Positions 24,105 through 34,959 are shown, counted from the first letter of the stretch. The stretch is 41,841 nt of DNA from Rhodocyclales bacterium (GCA_016192435.1 JACPUD010000032.1:1-41841), one strand, 5' to 3'. Notes: generated from the letters alone by a model not told the origin. Numbers and translations are program-made.

Positions 24105-25076
24105 TCAGGCGGCCCTCTTTTCGTTCAGCTTGGCCAGCACTTCCTCGGCCCAGGCCCTGGGCGCCATCGGAAAGTCCAGCCGGGCGCGGCTGTCGAGATA
24201 GCTCTGCGCCACGGCGCGCGCCAGGTTGCGGATGCGGCCGATGTAGGCCGCGCGCTCCGTGACCGAGATCGCGCCGCGCGCGTCGAGCAGGTTGAAAGTG
24301 TGCGCGGCCTTCAGCACCTGTTCGTAGGCCGGCAGCGCCAGTTGCTGTTCCATCAGGTGTTTGGCGTTGCCCTCGTGCGCGCCAAAGGCGGTGAGCAGGA
24401 AGTCGACATTGCTGTGCTCGAAGTTGTAGGCACTTTGCTCCACCTCGTTCTGGTGGAACACGTCGCCGTACTTCAGGCCCGGCGCATAGACCAGGTCGAA
24501 GACGTTCTCGACGCCCTGCAGATACATCGCCAGCCGTTCCAGGCCATAAGTGATTTCGCCGGTGATCGGCTTGCAGTCGATGCCGCCGACCTGCTGGAAG
24601 TAAGTGAATTGCGTGACCTCCATGCCGTTCAGCCAGACTTCCCAACCCAGGCCCCAGGCGCCCAGCGTCGGGTTCTCCCAGTCGTCCTCGACGAAGCGCA
24701 CGTCGTTTTGCTTCAGGTCGAAGCCCAGCGCTTCGAGCGAGCCAAGATACAGCTCAAGGATGTTGGCCGGCGCGGGCTTGAGGACCACCTGGTACTGGTA
24801 GTAGTGCTGCATGCGATTGGGATTCTCGCCGTAGCGGCCGTCCTTGGGGCGGCGCGAGGGCTGGACGTACGCGGCCTTCCACGGCTCGGGGCCAAGGGCG
24901 CGCAGGAAGGTGGCGGTGTGGCTGGTGCCGGCGCCGACTTCCATGTCATAAGGCTGCAGCAGCGCACAGCCCTGTTCGTTCCAGAACTCCTGCAGACGCA
25001 GGATGATTTGCTGAAACGTCGGCTTTGAAGACTCATGCCCGCTTGCTGGCGCGAGGCCGGGTTCGGTGGTGCTCAT
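24105..25076 (-). CDS. glyQ: Glycine--tRNA ligase alpha subunit
   Basis: The 323-aa catalytic alpha chain of glycyl-tRNA synthetase. After a variable start ([15 protein letters not shown]) the class II core is unmistakable: [78 protein letters not shown] and [21 protein letters not shown] lies about eight bases before the ATG at 25076. It is the first gene of the minus-strand run and is divergent from the 104-aa gene, so its promoter should lie within 25077-25208. Confidence 0.97.
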   Translation of the reverse strand: MSTTEPGLAPASGHESSKPTFQQIILRLQEFWNEQGCALLQPYDMEVGAGTSHTATFLRALGPEPWKAAYVQPSRRPKDGRYGENPNRMQHYYQYQVVLKPAPANILELYLGSLEALGFDLKQNDVRFVEDDWENPTLGAWGLGWEVWLNGMEVTQFTYFQQVGGIDCKPITGEITYGLERLAMYLQGVENVFDLVYAPGLKYGDVFHQNEVEQSAYNFEHSNVDFLLTAFGAHEGNAKHLMEQQLALPAYEQVLKAAHTFNLLDARGAISVTERAAYIGRIRNLARAVAQSYLDSRARLDFPMAPRAWAEEVLAKLNEKRAA

Positions 25077-25208
25077 CGGGTATCCCCGCAAATTCGCAAA
25101 AGGGGCGATTTTACAGGGTTTCCATGGCCGGCTTGAAGCCGCCGGCTCAGGCGCGGCCGCTTCCGGTATCATCCCCGCACTGAAACCAGAGCCCAAAGGA
25201 GTAGTACC

Positions 25209-25523
25209 GTGGATCATCAAGTCAGCGTGGTGTTGAAGAACGGCGAGCGTTACGATTTTCCTCTCGGTGCGGAAGATCTCGCGGCCTTCGACCCTGCCAG
25301 TGCGCGGCACTGGATTGCCGCGGCATTTCTCGAAGCGGGACTGGAAACGCCGAACCCGATGGGCAAAATGCTGCTGGTCGACCAGATCCTTTTGCTGGCG
25401 ATGAACTTCAAGCCCTCCGACTACAAACCGCTGACGGCGGACGCGCGTCGTTTCCTCTGCGCTGCGCTGCAGGCCATGGGGCGTCCCAGCCTGACCATCG
25501 ACCTCGCGGCCTACAAGCTTTAA
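25209..25523 (+). CDS. Hypothetical protein (104 aa), opposed to its neighbours
   Basis: A 104-aa soluble protein starting at GTG with AAAGGAG nine bases upstream. It reads [20 protein letters not shown] and later [19 protein letters not shown], a compact alpha/beta composition without membrane segments. No family was recognised. It is a lone plus-strand gene between glyQ and lnt; its stop region overlaps the lnt stop by four bases. Base composition is like that of its neighbours. Confidence 0.7.
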   Translation: MDHQVSVVLKNGERYDFPLGAEDLAAFDPASARHWIAAAFLEAGLETPNPMGKMLLVDQILLLAMNFKPSDYKPLTADARRFLCAALQAMGRPSLTIDLAAYKL

Positions 25524-26995
25524 TTCCTGCGCCGGCGCAACGCAGTCAGGCAGGCACCGGCGGCCAGCAGCAAGGCCAGCAGGTTGCCCCAGCGGGCATA
25601 GGGCGTCAGGCCGCTGCGGCCCTGGGCCTGCACCACCAGTGCGGCGGTGACGAAGGGCGGCAGGGCGGCGGCGACGACGCCATTGGCTGCAACCATCGCG
25701 GTCATCCCGGTATTGGTGGCACGCAACATCACGCGGCCGGTTTCGATGGCACGCAACTGGGATATCTGCAGGTGTTGCGGCTGCGCCAGCGAATCGCCGA
25801 ACCATGCCGTGTTGGACAGGTTAACCAGCAGGGTTGCGGCAGGCAGTGCGCCGAGCAGTTCCTCGCCGAACAGATCCTCGTAGCAGATGTTGGGCGCAAT
25901 CCGCTGCCCGGCCACGGTCAGTGCCTCCTGGAACGGAGGACCGGCGGTGAAATTCGACATCGGGATGTGCGCAAAGCGGAAGAACCAGGCAAAGCCCGGC
26001 GGCGGGTATTCGCCGAAGGGCACCAGGTGACGCTTGGCGTAGGCTTGCGCGGCCAGATCCGGAGTCAGCGTCACGGCGCCGTTGGTGTAGCCGCCAGCGG
26101 TGGTGGCGACGGCGACGCCGAACAAGGCGTCGCCGTGACGGGTCAGGCCGCGCAGGATATCGCGCGGGACCTCGTTGAAGTAGAGCGGCAGGGCGGTTTC
26201 GGGCAGCACGGTGAGCGCAGCCGGATGCTCGTTGGCCAGGCGCAGATAGGTGTCCACCGACAGCGGCAGGCGCTTCGGATCCCACTTCAGGCTTTGCGGC
26301 ACGTTGCCCTGCAGCAGGCTGACGGTGATCGGGCTACCTGCCGGCTGGGTCCAGTCCATGCGCCGCAGCAACCCGCCGGCGCCGAGCAGCAACAGAATGG
26401 CGGCCCATGCCGCCGGCTTGCGCCAGCCTGCAGCCAGCAATGCGCCGATCAGCGCCACGATGAGGCCAACGCCATACACGCCCAGCACCGACGCCCAGCC
26501 CGCCAGCGGGCTCGGCGGGCTTTGCGAATAGCCTACGGCGAGCCAGGGAAAGCCGGTAAATAGCGATCCGCGCAACCATTCGGTGAGGGTCCATAGTCCG
26601 GCGAAGAGCAAGGCGTCGCGCAGGGTGTTGCCGCGCCAGCGCAGAAACAGGCCACCGGCCAGCGCCGGAAACAGCGCGAGATAAAGACAGAACAGCAGCG
26701 TCGCACCGGCGGCAGGCAGTGGCGCCATGCCGCCGAATTGCGAGAGGCTGACATAGACCCAGGACACGCCGAACAGGAAGCAGCCGGCTCCCCAGGCCAG
26801 GCCCAGCAACAGCGCCTGGCGTGCCGTGGCAGCGCCGCGCCAGAGCAGGAACAGGCCGCCCAGGGCAAGAGTTGGTGCTGGCCAGACGGGGAAATGCGCG
26901 GCGAAATAGGTATCGAAGGGCGCGAAGCCGAGGACGCAGAAGGCGCCCAGCGCGAACGCGGCAAGCAGGGCAACTGCCGGCCGCCGCTGCGTCAT
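25520..26995 (-). CDS. lnt: Apolipoprotein N-acyltransferase
   Basis: A 491-aa inner-membrane enzyme that adds the third acyl chain to lipoproteins. About seven hydrophobic segments (residues 1-215, and one at the C-terminus) flank a periplasmic nitrilase-like domain with the catalytic triad: Glu in [11 protein letters not shown], Lys in [14 protein letters not shown] and Cys in [21 protein letters not shown] is another family block. The start overlaps the corC stop (ATGA). Residues around [11 protein letters not shown], in a loop between the first membrane segments, are encoded by a copy of the 24-base motif (26868-26891). Confidence 0.96.
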   Translation of the reverse strand: MTQRRPAVALLAAFALGAFCVLGFAPFDTYFAAHFPVWPAPTLALGGLFLLWRGAATARQALLLGLAWGAGCFLFGVSWVYVSLSQFGGMAPLPAAGATLLFCLYLALFPALAGGLFLRWRGNTLRDALLFAGLWTLTEWLRGSLFTGFPWLAVGYSQSPPSPLAGWASVLGVYGVGLIVALIGALLAAGWRKPAAWAAILLLLGAGGLLRRMDWTQPAGSPITVSLLQGNVPQSLKWDPKRLPLSVDTYLRLANEHPAALTVLPETALPLYFNEVPRDILRGLTRHGDALFGVAVATTAGGYTNGAVTLTPDLAAQAYAKRHLVPFGEYPPPGFAWFFRFAHIPMSNFTAGPPFQEALTVAGQRIAPNICYEDLFGEELLGALPAATLLVNLSNTAWFGDSLAQPQHLQISQLRAIETGRVMLRATNTGMTAMVAANGVVAAALPPFVTAALVVQAQGRSGLTPYARWGNLLALLLAAGACLTALRRRRN

Positions 26996-27846
26996 TCGTC
27001 TACGGCGAGGGGCGCTGCGAGCGGCAGATCCTTTTGCGGATCGACCAGCAGGGTATGTACGCGGCGGCTGTCGGCACGCAGGATCTGCAGGCGCATGCCG
27101 TCGATGGTGACCACTTCGTTGCGCTTGGGCAGGCGGCCCAGATGATGGATCACGAGGCCGCCCACGGTGTCGAAATGCTCGTCGGAAAATTCCGTGGAGA
27201 AGGCGGCATTGAAGTCGGCGATCTCGGTCACGGCCTTGACCCGATAGCGGCCGGTATTGTCCTTGACGATGTTGTCGGCGGTCTCGTCGAAGTCGTACTC
27301 GTCCTCGATGTCGCCGACGATCTGCTCCAGCACGTCTTCGATGGTGACCAGACCGGCGACGCCGCCGTATTCGTCGACCACGATCGCCATGTGGTTGCGC
27401 GAGGCGCGGAATTCGCGCAGCAGCACGTTGAGCCGCTTGGATTCGGGGATGAAGATCGCCGGCCGCAGGGTGTCGCGCAGATCGAATTCCTTGCCGGCGA
27501 AATAGCGCAGCAGGTCCTTCGCCAGCAGGATGCCGAGCACGTCGTCCTTGCTCTCGCCGATCGCGGGAAAGCGCGAGTGCGCGGTTTCGAGCACGACCTC
27601 GACGATCTGTTCCGGTGAATCGTTGATATACACCACGTCCATCTGCGCGCGCGGCACCATGATGTCGCGCACCGCCATGTCGGCGACGAACAACGCGCCT
27701 TCGATGATGGACAGTGCATCAGCGTCCATCAGGTGGCGCTCGAAGGCGCCGTGCAGCAGTTCAAGGAGTTGTTCGCGGTCTTCGGGTTCGCGCAGCAGCA
27801 ACGCGGAAAGACGTTCGATCAGGCTGGGTCGACTGGATGGGTCCAT
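26992..27846 (-). CDS. corC: CBS-domain protein CorC (YbeX-like)
   Basis: A 284-aa cytoplasmic protein: a helical N-terminus, a CBS pair (about 65-185; VRDIMVPRAQMDVVYI, HMAIVVDEYGGVAGLVTIEDVLEQIVGDIEDEYD) and a C-terminal CorC_HlyC domain (about 200-275). It is linked in enterobacteria to Mg/Co efflux and to ribosome maturation together with YbeY. It lies within the conserved miaB-phoH-ybeY-corC-lnt order and overlaps lnt by 4 bases; ybeY precedes it by 2 bases. Confidence 0.94.
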   Translation of the reverse strand: MDPSSRPSLIERLSALLLREPEDREQLLELLHGAFERHLMDADALSIIEGALFVADMAVRDIMVPRAQMDVVYINDSPEQIVEVVLETAHSRFPAIGESKDDVLGILLAKDLLRYFAGKEFDLRDTLRPAIFIPESKRLNVLLREFRASRNHMAIVVDEYGGVAGLVTIEDVLEQIVGDIEDEYDFDETADNIVKDNTGRYRVKAVTEIADFNAAFSTEFSDEHFDTVGGLVIHHLGRLPKRNEVVTIDGMRLQILRADSRRVHTLLVDPQKDLPLAAPLAVDE

Positions 27847-27848
27847 GC

Positions 27849-28316
27849 TTAAGCGTAAGGATCGGGGTAACCGAGAGCATCCAGGATTTCGCGTTCAAGC
27901 GCTTCCATGTGTTCGGCATCACCGCTGCCGGCTTCGTGGTCATAGCCCTGAAGGTGCAGCATACCATGCACGACGAGGTGCGCGTAGTGGGCCTCGCGCG
28001 ACTTGCCCTGTTGTTCTGCTTCGCGTGCCACCACCGGCAGGCAGAGCACCAGGTCGCCGCTGATCCGGTCGCCGGATTCGTAGGGGAAGGACAGCACATT
28101 GGTGGCGTAATCCTTGCCGCGGTAGTCGCGGTTGAGATTGCGTCCTTCTTCGTCGCCGACGAAACGCAGCGTCACCTCGGCGGGCAGCGCACAGGCCGCG
28201 CGCACCCAGCGGCGAAGCTGCGGACGGGTCGGTGCCTGCTCCTTGCCACCCGGGTACTGCACCGACAGCCGCAACTCAGGCAGTCGGTGTCGAGTGCGAG
28301 CTGCCGTGCTTCTCAT
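27849..28316 (-). CDS. ybeY: Endoribonuclease YbeY (16S rRNA maturation)
   Basis: A 155-aa single-strand endoribonuclease with the zinc motif [11 protein letters not shown], and [15 protein letters not shown] upstream, both family hallmarks. It takes part in 16S 3'-end processing and ribosome quality control. ATG 28316 overlaps the phoH reading frame by 41 bases; ATG 28322 and TTG 28328 are alternatives, and no ribosome-binding site separates them, so coupling to phoH translation is likely. Confidence 0.93.
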   Translation of the reverse strand: MRSTAARTRHRLPELRLSVQYPGGKEQAPTRPQLRRWVRAACALPAEVTLRFVGDEEGRNLNRDYRGKDYATNVLSFPYESGDRISGDLVLCLPVVAREAEQQGKSREAHYAHLVVHGMLHLQGYDHEAGSGDAEHMEALEREILDALGYPDPYA

Positions 28317-29250
28317 AGGCATCGACAATACGCGCTACCAGCGGGTGGCGTACCACGTCGGAGGCGTCGAAATCGGTGAAGGCGAGTCCGCGTACTTCGG
28401 CCAGGATGCGGCGCGCCTCGACCAGGCCGGACTTCTGGCCGCGCGGCAGATCGATCTGCGTCACGTCGCCGGTGACCACCGCCTTGGCGCCGATACCGAT
28501 GCGGGTGAGGAACATCTTCATCTGTTCCGGCGTGGTGTTCTGCGCCTCGTCGAGAATGATGAAGGCATGGTTCAGGGTGCGGCCGCGCATGTAGGCCAGC
28601 GGTGCGATTTCGATGCTCTGTTTCTCGAACAGTTTGGACACCTTCTCGAAACCCATCAGGTCGTAGAGTGCGTCGTAGAGCGGGCGCAGATAGGGATCGA
28701 TTTTCTGCGCCAGGTCGCCGGGCAGGAAGCCCAACCGCTCGCCGGCTTCGACCGCCGGCCGGGTGAGGACGATGCGGCTGACCTGATCGCGCTCGAAGGC
28801 ATCGATCGCCGAGGCGACCGCAAGATAGGTCTTGCCGGTGCCGGCCGGGCCGATGCCGAAGGTGATGTCGTGGTCCTGGATGGCGCTCAGATACTTGGCC
28901 TGGTTCGGCGTGCGCCCGTGCAGATCGGTCTTGCGGGTCAGCAACCCGGCATTCGGTTGCGCCGGGGTCCGCGCATTGCGGTTGCGCGTGATTTCGATGA
29001 GGCCTAGCTGCAGTTCGTCGATCGACAGCGGTTCGCTTGCCTGTGCGTAGAAATGCTGCAGGGCCGTGGCGGCCAGGCGCGATTGCGGCAGCTCGCCGTT
29101 GATGCGGCAATGCGGGCCGCGCCGGCTGATGGTGACATCGAAGGCGGCCTCGATCTGGCGCAGGTTCTCGTCCAGCGCGCCGCACAGATTCTGCAAGCGC
29201 GCGTTGTCGAGCGGCTGCAGGACAAGACTCAGGGCACGGGGGGCGATCAT
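28276..29250 (-). CDS. ybeZ: PhoH-like ATPase (YbeZ)
   Basis: A 324-aa P-loop protein with Walker A GPAGTGKT and Walker [18 protein letters not shown]; it also has [37 protein letters not shown] and [16 protein letters not shown], typical of PhoH. The N-terminal 110 residues form a KH-like part ([13 protein letters not shown]). It works with YbeY in RNA metabolism. The gene follows miaB by 21 bases. Confidence 0.94.
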   Translation of the reverse strand: MIAPRALSLVLQPLDNARLQNLCGALDENLRQIEAAFDVTISRRGPHCRINGELPQSRLAATALQHFYAQASEPLSIDELQLGLIEITRNRNARTPAQPNAGLLTRKTDLHGRTPNQAKYLSAIQDHDITFGIGPAGTGKTYLAVASAIDAFERDQVSRIVLTRPAVEAGERLGFLPGDLAQKIDPYLRPLYDALYDLMGFEKVSKLFEKQSIEIAPLAYMRGRTLNHAFIILDEAQNTTPEQMKMFLTRIGIGAKAVVTGDVTQIDLPRGQKSGLVEARRILAEVRGLAFTDFDASDVVRHPLVARIVDAYEKHGSSHSTPTA

Positions 29251-29271
29251 GCGATTCGGCGGTATGCGCGC

Positions 29272-30609
29272 CTAGGCCTGCGTCACGACTTCGCCGCGCA
29301 GGCTGTGCGGCAAGGCGGCGGTGATGGTGACGTCGATGAAGCGGCCGATCAGGCGTTCGTTGCCGGCGAAGTTGACCACGCGATTGTTGTCGGTGCGCCC
29401 GGCCAGTTCGCTGGCATCCTTTCGCGCGTGGCCTTCGACCAGGACGCGTTGCGTCGTGCCGACCATCGCTTCGCTGATCCGCAGCGCCTGCGCCTCGATG
29501 GTTTTCTGCAAGCGCATCAGGCGTCTAATCTTGAGTTCCTGCGGCGTGTCGTCGGCCATCTCGGCGGCCGGCGTGCCGGGGCGCGGGCTATAGACGAAGG
29601 AGAAGCTGTTGTCGAAATTCAGTTCCTCGACCAGGCGCATGGTCTTCTCGAAATCCTCCTCGGTCTCGCCGGGAAAGCCGATGATGAAGTCGGAAGACAG
29701 CGACAGATCGGGGCGTGCCGTCCTGAGCCTTCTCACCAAAGACTTGAATTCGAGCACCGAATAGCCGCGCTTCATGGCGGCCAGGATGCGGTCGGAACCG
29801 GATTGCACCGGCAGGTGCAGGTGCGAAACCAGCTTGGGCGTGCTGTGGTACGCGTCGATCAGCCTTTGCGTCATCTCGCGTGGGTGCGAGGTCGTATAGC
29901 GTATGCGCTCGATGCCTTGCATTTCGGCCAGGGTTTCGATCAGGAAAGCGAGGTCGGCTGTCTCGTCGTCAGCGTCGTCCAGCGTTCCTCGATAGGCATT
30001 GACGTTCTGGCCCAGCAAAGTGACTTCGCGCACGCCGCGCGCGACCAGCCCGGTGATTTCGGCGACGACGTCGGCCAGCGGGCGCGACACTTCCTCGCCG
30101 CGCGTGTAGGGCACGACGCAGAAACTGCAGTACTTGGAACAACCCTCCATGATCGAGACGAAGGCCGAAGTTCCGGTAACGGTGGCGGGCGGCAGGGCAT
30201 CGAACTTCTCGATTTCCGGGAAGGAGATGTCGACCTGCGCGCGCCCGCTTTCGCGCCGCGCGGCGATCATCTGCGGCAGGCGGTGCAGGGTCTGCGGGCC
30301 GAAGACGAGATCGACGTAGGGCGCACGGGCGACGATGGCCGCGCCTTCTTGGCTGGCGACGCAGCCGCCGACGCCGATCACCAGGTTCGGATTCTGCTGC
30401 TTCAGGTGCCTGATCCGGCCCAGATCGTGGAATACCTTCTCCTGTGCCTTCTCGCGCACCGAGCAGGTATTGAACAGGATGATGTCGGCTTCTTCGGGAT
30501 TGTCCGTCTTGACCGCGCCGTCGCTGCCGGCCAGCAGGTCGGCCATCTTGTCGGAGTCGTATTCGTTCATCTGGCAGCCGAAGGTGCGGATGAACACTTT
30601 CTTTGCCAT
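29272..30609 (-). CDS. miaB: tRNA-2-methylthio-N6-dimethylallyladenosine synthase
   Basis: A 445-aa radical-SAM methylthiotransferase acting on i6A37 of tRNAs. The UPF0004 N-terminal domain carries three Cys ([29 protein letters not shown]) for one cluster; the radical SAM Cys-X3-Cys-X2-Cys is [15 protein letters not shown]; a TRAM domain ends the protein ([10 protein letters not shown]...GRFIDVTIT). ATG 30609 gives [17 protein letters not shown], the usual start; upstream codons lack support. It heads the minus-strand operon and is divergent from queC across 81 bases. Confidence 0.96.
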   Translation of the reverse strand: MAKKVFIRTFGCQMNEYDSDKMADLLAGSDGAVKTDNPEEADIILFNTCSVREKAQEKVFHDLGRIRHLKQQNPNLVIGVGGCVASQEGAAIVARAPYVDLVFGPQTLHRLPQMIAARRESGRAQVDISFPEIEKFDALPPATVTGTSAFVSIMEGCSKYCSFCVVPYTRGEEVSRPLADVVAEITGLVARGVREVTLLGQNVNAYRGTLDDADDETADLAFLIETLAEMQGIERIRYTTSHPREMTQRLIDAYHSTPKLVSHLHLPVQSGSDRILAAMKRGYSVLEFKSLVRRLRTARPDLSLSSDFIIGFPGETEEDFEKTMRLVEELNFDNSFSFVYSPRPGTPAAEMADDTPQELKIRRLMRLQKTIEAQALRISEAMVGTTQRVLVEGHARKDASELAGRTDNNRVVNFAGNERLIGRFIDVTITAALPHSLRGEVVTQA

Positions 30610-30690
30610 CGTGGGTTGCGTGAAATGGATGAAGAAGGCCGGCAATTATAGAACAGCCGTAGTCATCGCCCGTTTGCTACCATCGCCGCC

Positions 30691-31434
30691 ATGAAAACCA
30701 AGTTCCAGGGCGGGCCGAAGTCCGCCACACCGGCGTCAAGCGCAGCGATCGCAACAAAACCTGCAGTCGTCCTGCTCTCCGGCGGCCTCGATTCCGCCAC
30801 GGTGCTGGCCCTGGCGCGCGAGCAGGGCTTTGCCTGTCATTGCCTGTCGCTCGATTACGGGCAACGGCATGGCGCCGAGCTGCAGGCGGCGGCGCGCGTT
30901 GCCGCAGCTCTTGGGGCGACGGCGCATCGCGTGCTGAAGCTCGATCTCGGCCAGTTGGGTGGTTCGGCGCTGACCGACAGCTCGATCGCCGTGCCGATTG
31001 CCGGCGTGCAGCCGGGCATCCCGGTCACCTATGTTCCTGCCCGCAACACGATCATGCTGTCGCTGGCCCTGGCCTGGGCGGAGGTGCTCGGGGCGCAGGA
31101 CATCTTTGTCGGCGTCAATGCCGTGGACTATTCGGGTTATCCGGATTGTCGGCCCGAATTCATCCGCGCTTTCGAGGCACTCGCCAATCTGGCGACCAAG
31201 GCCGCGGTCGAAGGCCGCCCGCTCAAACTGCACGCGCCGCTGATCGCCATGAGCAAGGCGCAGATAATCGCCAGCGGCGCCCGGCTGGGCGTCGACTACG
31301 GCATCACCGTTTCCTGTTACCAGGCCGACGCGCAGGGCCGCGCCTGTGGCGTGTGCGACTCCTGCCGCTTGCGCAGCGAAGGCTTTGCCGCCGCCGGTGT
31401 GGCCGATCCGACCCGTTACGCGGATGGCAATTGA
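30691..31434 (+). CDS. queC: 7-cyano-7-deazaguanine synthase QueC
   Basis: A 247-aa ATP-dependent enzyme making preQ0 from carboxy-deazaguanine in queuosine synthesis. It shows the PP-loop [42 protein letters not shown], and the zinc site with Cys in [22 protein letters not shown]. An N-terminal extension of about 24 residues (Ala/Ser/Thr-rich) precedes the core. No other queuosine genes are in the window. Confidence 0.96.
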   Translation: MKTKFQGGPKSATPASSAAIATKPAVVLLSGGLDSATVLALAREQGFACHCLSLDYGQRHGAELQAAARVAAALGATAHRVLKLDLGQLGGSALTDSSIAVPIAGVQPGIPVTYVPARNTIMLSLALAWAEVLGAQDIFVGVNAVDYSGYPDCRPEFIRAFEALANLATKAAVEGRPLKLHAPLIAMSKAQIIASGARLGVDYGITVSCYQADAQGRACGVCDSCRLRSEGFAAAGVADPTRYADGN

Positions 31435-31544
31435 TTGCCATTATTCGGGGTCAAAGAAGACTGATTCCAAGCTCCGGTCGATATCCTAGAATGATTTGCT
31501 ATTTGTAAAAGAATCAAGCCACGACGATGGCTTCTGGGGGGAGT

Positions 31545-32645
31545 ATGGAATTCACTATTCATTTGCAGATCCTGGGCATTGTGCTCGTCACCGGCATGGT
31601 CATGGGCGCGGTGGCCAACAAGACCAACTTCTGCACCATGGGCGCCGTATCGGACTGGGTGAACATGGGCGACACGGGGCGTCTGCGCGCCTGGTTGCTG
31701 GCGATTGCCGTGGCCACGCTCGGCGTCGTGGTGCTTGAAGCCTCGGGCAAGGCCGTTATCGGTACCAGCACTTTCCCGCCTTACCGGACGCCCAATGTGG
31801 CCTGGCTGCGCTATGTGCTTGGCGGGCTCATGTTCGGTATCGGCATGACTCTGGCTTCCGGTTGCGGCAACAAGACCCTGGTGCGCATCGGCGGCGGCAA
31901 CCTGAAATCCCTGGTGGTTCTGGCGATCGCGTCGGCCTGCGCCTACGCGATGTTGTGGACCAATTTCTACGACACGGTGTTCGGCAGCTGGATGTCGGCG
32001 ACCACCATCAATCTGGCGGCCGCCGGCAAGACCAGCCAGGCGTTGGGGGAGTTGACCGGGCTCGGCAATACGGCCTTCGGTGTGGCGCTGGCCCTGGCGC
32101 TGTTTGGCTTCGCTTTCTCCTCGCGCGATTTCCGCAGCAATTTCGACCACATCCTGGGCGGTTTGGTGATCGGCCTTGCGGTCATTGTCGGCTGGTATGT
32201 CACCGGCGGATCGATGGGGGTGGCCTGGAAGGAATTCGCCGATTTTGCCGACGTCAAGCCCTTGCGGGTCGAGACCCAGTCCTTCACTTTCATCAGTCCG
32301 ATGGGCGACATGGCGCGTTACGTGATGAACCCGGCCGATACCTCGCTGATCAACTTCGGCATCATGGCGCTGGTCGGCGTGATCGTCGGCTCCCTGCTTT
32401 ACGCCCTGATAAGCCGCAGTTTTCGCGTCGAGTGGTTCGTCAATTTCGGCGACTTCGCAAATCATGCGGTAGGTGCCGTGCTGATGGGCATTGGCGGCGT
32501 GCTGTCGATGGGCTGCACGGTGGGGCAGGCGATTACCGGCGTCTCGACGCTGGCTCTGGGTTCGGTGTTGACCCTGGTATCGATCGTGGCTGGCGCTGCC
32601 GGCATGATGAAGTATCAATACTGGCGGATGATGCAGGAAGCCTGA
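31545..32645 (+). CDS. YeeE/YedE-family sulfur-compound transporter
   Basis: A 366-aa membrane protein with about ten hydrophobic segments in two related halves. Each carries the family's Cys signature: NKTNFCTMGAVSDW and LASGCGNKTLVRIGGGN in the first, GVLSMGCTVGQAITGVS in the second. Characterised members (TsuA type) take up thiosulfate through these Cys; others are linked to selenium use. ATG 31545 is preceded by GGGGGGAG; ATG 31527 would add six residues. No TusA-like partner gene is adjacent. A TAGAAT at 31487-31492 could be its -10, without a convincing -35. Confidence 0.85.
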   Translation: MEFTIHLQILGIVLVTGMVMGAVANKTNFCTMGAVSDWVNMGDTGRLRAWLLAIAVATLGVVVLEASGKAVIGTSTFPPYRTPNVAWLRYVLGGLMFGIGMTLASGCGNKTLVRIGGGNLKSLVVLAIASACAYAMLWTNFYDTVFGSWMSATTINLAAAGKTSQALGELTGLGNTAFGVALALALFGFAFSSRDFRSNFDHILGGLVIGLAVIVGWYVTGGSMGVAWKEFADFADVKPLRVETQSFTFISPMGDMARYVMNPADTSLINFGIMALVGVIVGSLLYALISRSFRVEWFVNFGDFANHAVGAVLMGIGGVLSMGCTVGQAITGVSTLALGSVLTLVSIVAGAAGMMKYQYWRMMQEA

Positions 32646-32929
32646 AAGGGCTTTGATGAATCCGGAGATGTCGCGTCGGGGCAGTTGCGGCGCCCTGCCG
32701 CGGCCCGGACTGTGCACCGGGCCGGTTGCCTCCGCGTTGCATCGCCAAGGCCGCCCTCCCTTGAGCAACTCGGCCTGTTTATCGGGCCGCCCATAAGTGG
32801 GTAGCGGGATCACGCACGATTTCTCGATTTTTACCAGCTTGAGAACGGTTCGCGGCAAGGTAAGGAAGGATAAGAACAAGAATCCGAAATAGGCAGCCCC
32901 GGCGTATCGCCGAGTGGGGAGGAGGGGAA

Positions 32930-33844
32930 ATGACTGAGGTGTCCATAGCCACCATCGGGATTGAAGACAAGGATCTCATGGTGCTGAAGTCCTTGTTGCC
33001 ACTGGTTGCCAGAACGCAGGGCCTGTCATGGCAGATGGTCGAGGATCCGGCAGTCGCCCAGATCGCCTTTCTGGGGCGCTTGCCGCCGGAGCGGGTGGCG
33101 GAACTGGCGGAGCAACTTGGCGACAGGCTGCTGCTTATTTACTGTTGTTCGCGTGGCGAGGAGGCTCCGCCGGGAGTCCGTGTCCTCGGGCATTGCCCGC
33201 CACGAGCCAACGAGATCGCCGAGGTTCTGGCCGAGGCGGCGCAACTGGCCGCAGCCTCGGCTGCCACGGTGCAGCGTGCGACCGAGTCGGCCGTTGCGGC
33301 GCGGGCGATGCGCAAGCTGTTCCTGCCGGAGCGCAGCCTGATCGGCGCGATTCAAGCGATTATCCCCAAACTGCTCATCGATCAGCCGCTGGCCGTGAGT
33401 GTTCCCGGCGCCCCGGACCTGCTGGTCGATGTTAACGCCGGGGTGCGCACCGCCCGTGCCGATCCGGCGTGGTTTTCGGGCCACGATTTCTGGCGTGCCG
33501 ATCCCGCGGCATGCCAGATCAGGGTCACCAATGACGCAAGACTGCTGGGGGAATGCCGGCGTTTTTCCGCGCGGCCCTACCAAGCTCTGCGCTTCTGGGG
33601 CGTAATGAGTGCCTCTCAGGGTCAGCCGCTGGCGGAAATTGCCCGGGCAACCCGGGTCGGTTTGAAAAAGATGCCGGATTTCAGGCTGCTGCCACACCTG
33701 GAGTGGCAGCCGCGGCTGGCCGAAGGTCTGGTGGGAAAGTTTTCGGCGCCAGAACACGTGGTGGCAAGCGCGGCCCGGCCGATCGAGGAAATCATCGATT
33801 TTCTCAACGCGGCTGCGGTGCTCGGCCTGGTCAGGACCGAATGA
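32930..33844 (+). CDS. Unknown 304-aa protein
   Basis: A 304-aa soluble protein with a strong GAGGAGGGG ribosome-binding site before its ATG. No family was recognised. The first 110 residues alternate hydrophobic strands and helices (VSIATIGIEDKDLMVLKSL, DRLLLIYCCSR), like a degenerate receiver or Rossmann fold. A helical Ala-rich link follows (about 95-130). The C-terminal 100 residues (PYQALRFWGVMSAS to AAAVLGLVRTE) look helical and winged-helix-like. The 284-base leader between yeeE and this gene holds GC-rich dyads (for example CGGCG-TAT-CGCCG near 32901-32913) but no riboswitch that could be named. Confidence 0.75.
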   Translation: MTEVSIATIGIEDKDLMVLKSLLPLVARTQGLSWQMVEDPAVAQIAFLGRLPPERVAELAEQLGDRLLLIYCCSRGEEAPPGVRVLGHCPPRANEIAEVLAEAAQLAAASAATVQRATESAVAARAMRKLFLPERSLIGAIQAIIPKLLIDQPLAVSVPGAPDLLVDVNAGVRTARADPAWFSGHDFWRADPAACQIRVTNDARLLGECRRFSARPYQALRFWGVMSASQGQPLAEIARATRVGLKKMPDFRLLPHLEWQPRLAEGLVGKFSAPEHVVASAARPIEEIIDFLNAAAVLGLVRTE

Positions 33845-33962
33845 GGCGTGCCGTCTGGAAGCAGCGTGAGAACAATTCTGCAAACAAAGCCCATTCTTTC
33901 GGCCTTGATCATGCGGGCTGCTGCAGATGGGCCGCAGTCGGCAGGCTTTTAGCAATTCCTAT

Positions 33963-33992
33963 TTGACAGCCACTTCGTCTATTGGTTAGAAT
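33963..33992 (+). promoter_or_regulatory. Sigma-70-type promoter for rplM-rpsI
   Basis: A perfect -35 TTGACA (33963-33968) is followed after 18 bases by TAGAAT (33987-33992); transcription would begin about 75 bases before the rplM ATG. GC-rich sequence follows the -10, as usual for growth-regulated ribosomal promoters. Confidence 0.75.
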
Positions 33993-34075
33993 GCTCGGCT
34001 TTCCGAGAAGCGCATGGGCGGATTTCATCCCTTGCTGCGCGGGCCGGGTTATCGATGCAAGCAAGGAATACGAGA

Positions 34076-34504
34076 ATGAAAACATTTTCCGCCAAGCCAC
34101 ATGAGGTCCAGCACGACTGGGTTGTCGTCGATGCCACGGACAAGGTGCTGGGTCGCCTGGCTGCCGTGATTGCACACCGGCTGCGTGGCAAGCACAAGGC
34201 TATCTACACGCCGCACGTCGATACCGGCGATTACATCGTCGTGGTGAATGTCGAGAAGCTGCGCGTAACGGGCAACAAGGCCGAAGACAAGAAATACTAT
34301 CGCCACACCGGCTATCCGGGTGGCATCAACGAAACCAACTTCACCAAACTGCAGCAGCGTTTTCCGGGCCGCATCCTGGAAAAAGCCGTGAAGGGCATGC
34401 TGCCCAAAGGCCCGCTGGGCTACGCGATGCTGAAGAAGATGAAGTGCTACGCCGGCGCCGCGCATCCGCATAGCGCCCAGCAGCCGAAGACGCTGGAAAT
34501 CTAA
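34076..34504 (+). CDS. rplM: 50S ribosomal protein L13
   Basis: 142 aa, the same length as in E. coli. It starts [20 protein letters not shown] and contains [33 protein letters not shown] and [19 protein letters not shown], all conserved L13 blocks. An early large-subunit assembly protein binding 23S rRNA. ATG 34076 is chosen over an in-frame ATG seven codons upstream because MKTF matches the normal start. rpsI follows after 9 bases. Confidence 0.98.
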   Translation: MKTFSAKPHEVQHDWVVVDATDKVLGRLAAVIAHRLRGKHKAIYTPHVDTGDYIVVVNVEKLRVTGNKAEDKKYYRHTGYPGGINETNFTKLQQRFPGRILEKAVKGMLPKGPLGYAMLKKMKCYAGAAHPHSAQQPKTLEI

Positions 34505-34513
34505 GGAGTTCTC

Positions 34514-34906
34514 ATGGCAGTCACCCAATATTATGGTACCGGCCGCCGCAAGACGGCCATTGCCCGCGTGTTTCTACGTACCGGCAGCGGCAAGTTTGTG
34601 GTCAATGACAAGCCGGTCGACGAGTTCTTCTCGCGCGAAACCGGCCGCATGGTGGTGCGTCAGCCGCTCGAGCTGACCCAGCACACGACCACCTTCGATA
34701 TTCTGGTGAATGTCGAAGGCGGTGGCGAGTCTGGTCAGGCCGGCGCCGTTCGTCACGGCATCACCCGCGCCCTGATCGAATACGACGCGACCCTGAAGCC
34801 GGCGCTTTCGAACGCCGGATTCGTTACCCGCGATGCGCGCGAAGTCGAGCGCAAGAAGGTCGGCTTCCGCAAGGCGCGTCGGCGCAAGCAGTTCTCGAAG
34901 CGCTAA
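34514..34906 (+). CDS. rpsI: 30S ribosomal protein S9
   Basis: 130 aa with the standard [17 protein letters not shown] start, the [19 protein letters not shown] block and the basic C-terminal tail ending KQFSKR, which reaches the ribosomal P site. AAGGAG precedes the ATG. It forms a two-gene operon with rplM, ended by the stem-loop at 34934. Confidence 0.98.
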   Translation: MAVTQYYGTGRRKTAIARVFLRTGSGKFVVNDKPVDEFFSRETGRMVVRQPLELTQHTTTFDILVNVEGGGESGQAGAVRHGITRALIEYDATLKPALSNAGFVTRDAREVERKKVGFRKARRRKQFSKR

Positions 34907-34933
34907 GCTTCAGCGGTCGTATCGCTGTTGCGC

Positions 34934-34959
34934 AAAAGGCCGCCTTCGGGCGGCTTTTT
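34934..34959 (+). terminator. Intrinsic terminator after rpsI
   Basis: Stem GCCGCC / GGCGGC with a TTCG tetraloop, flanked by AAAAG on the left and TTTTT on the right: a textbook rho-independent terminator 28 bases after the rpsI stop. Confidence 0.93.

Noticed and set aside
25077-25805. Upstream extension of GlyQ by 243 codons
   Set aside because: It would run through the opposing 104-aa gene and part of lnt; the ATG at 25076 gives the usual length.
32646-32929. Riboswitch in the leader of the 304-aa gene
   Set aside because: Only generic GC-rich dyads are visible; no known aptamer core could be matched.
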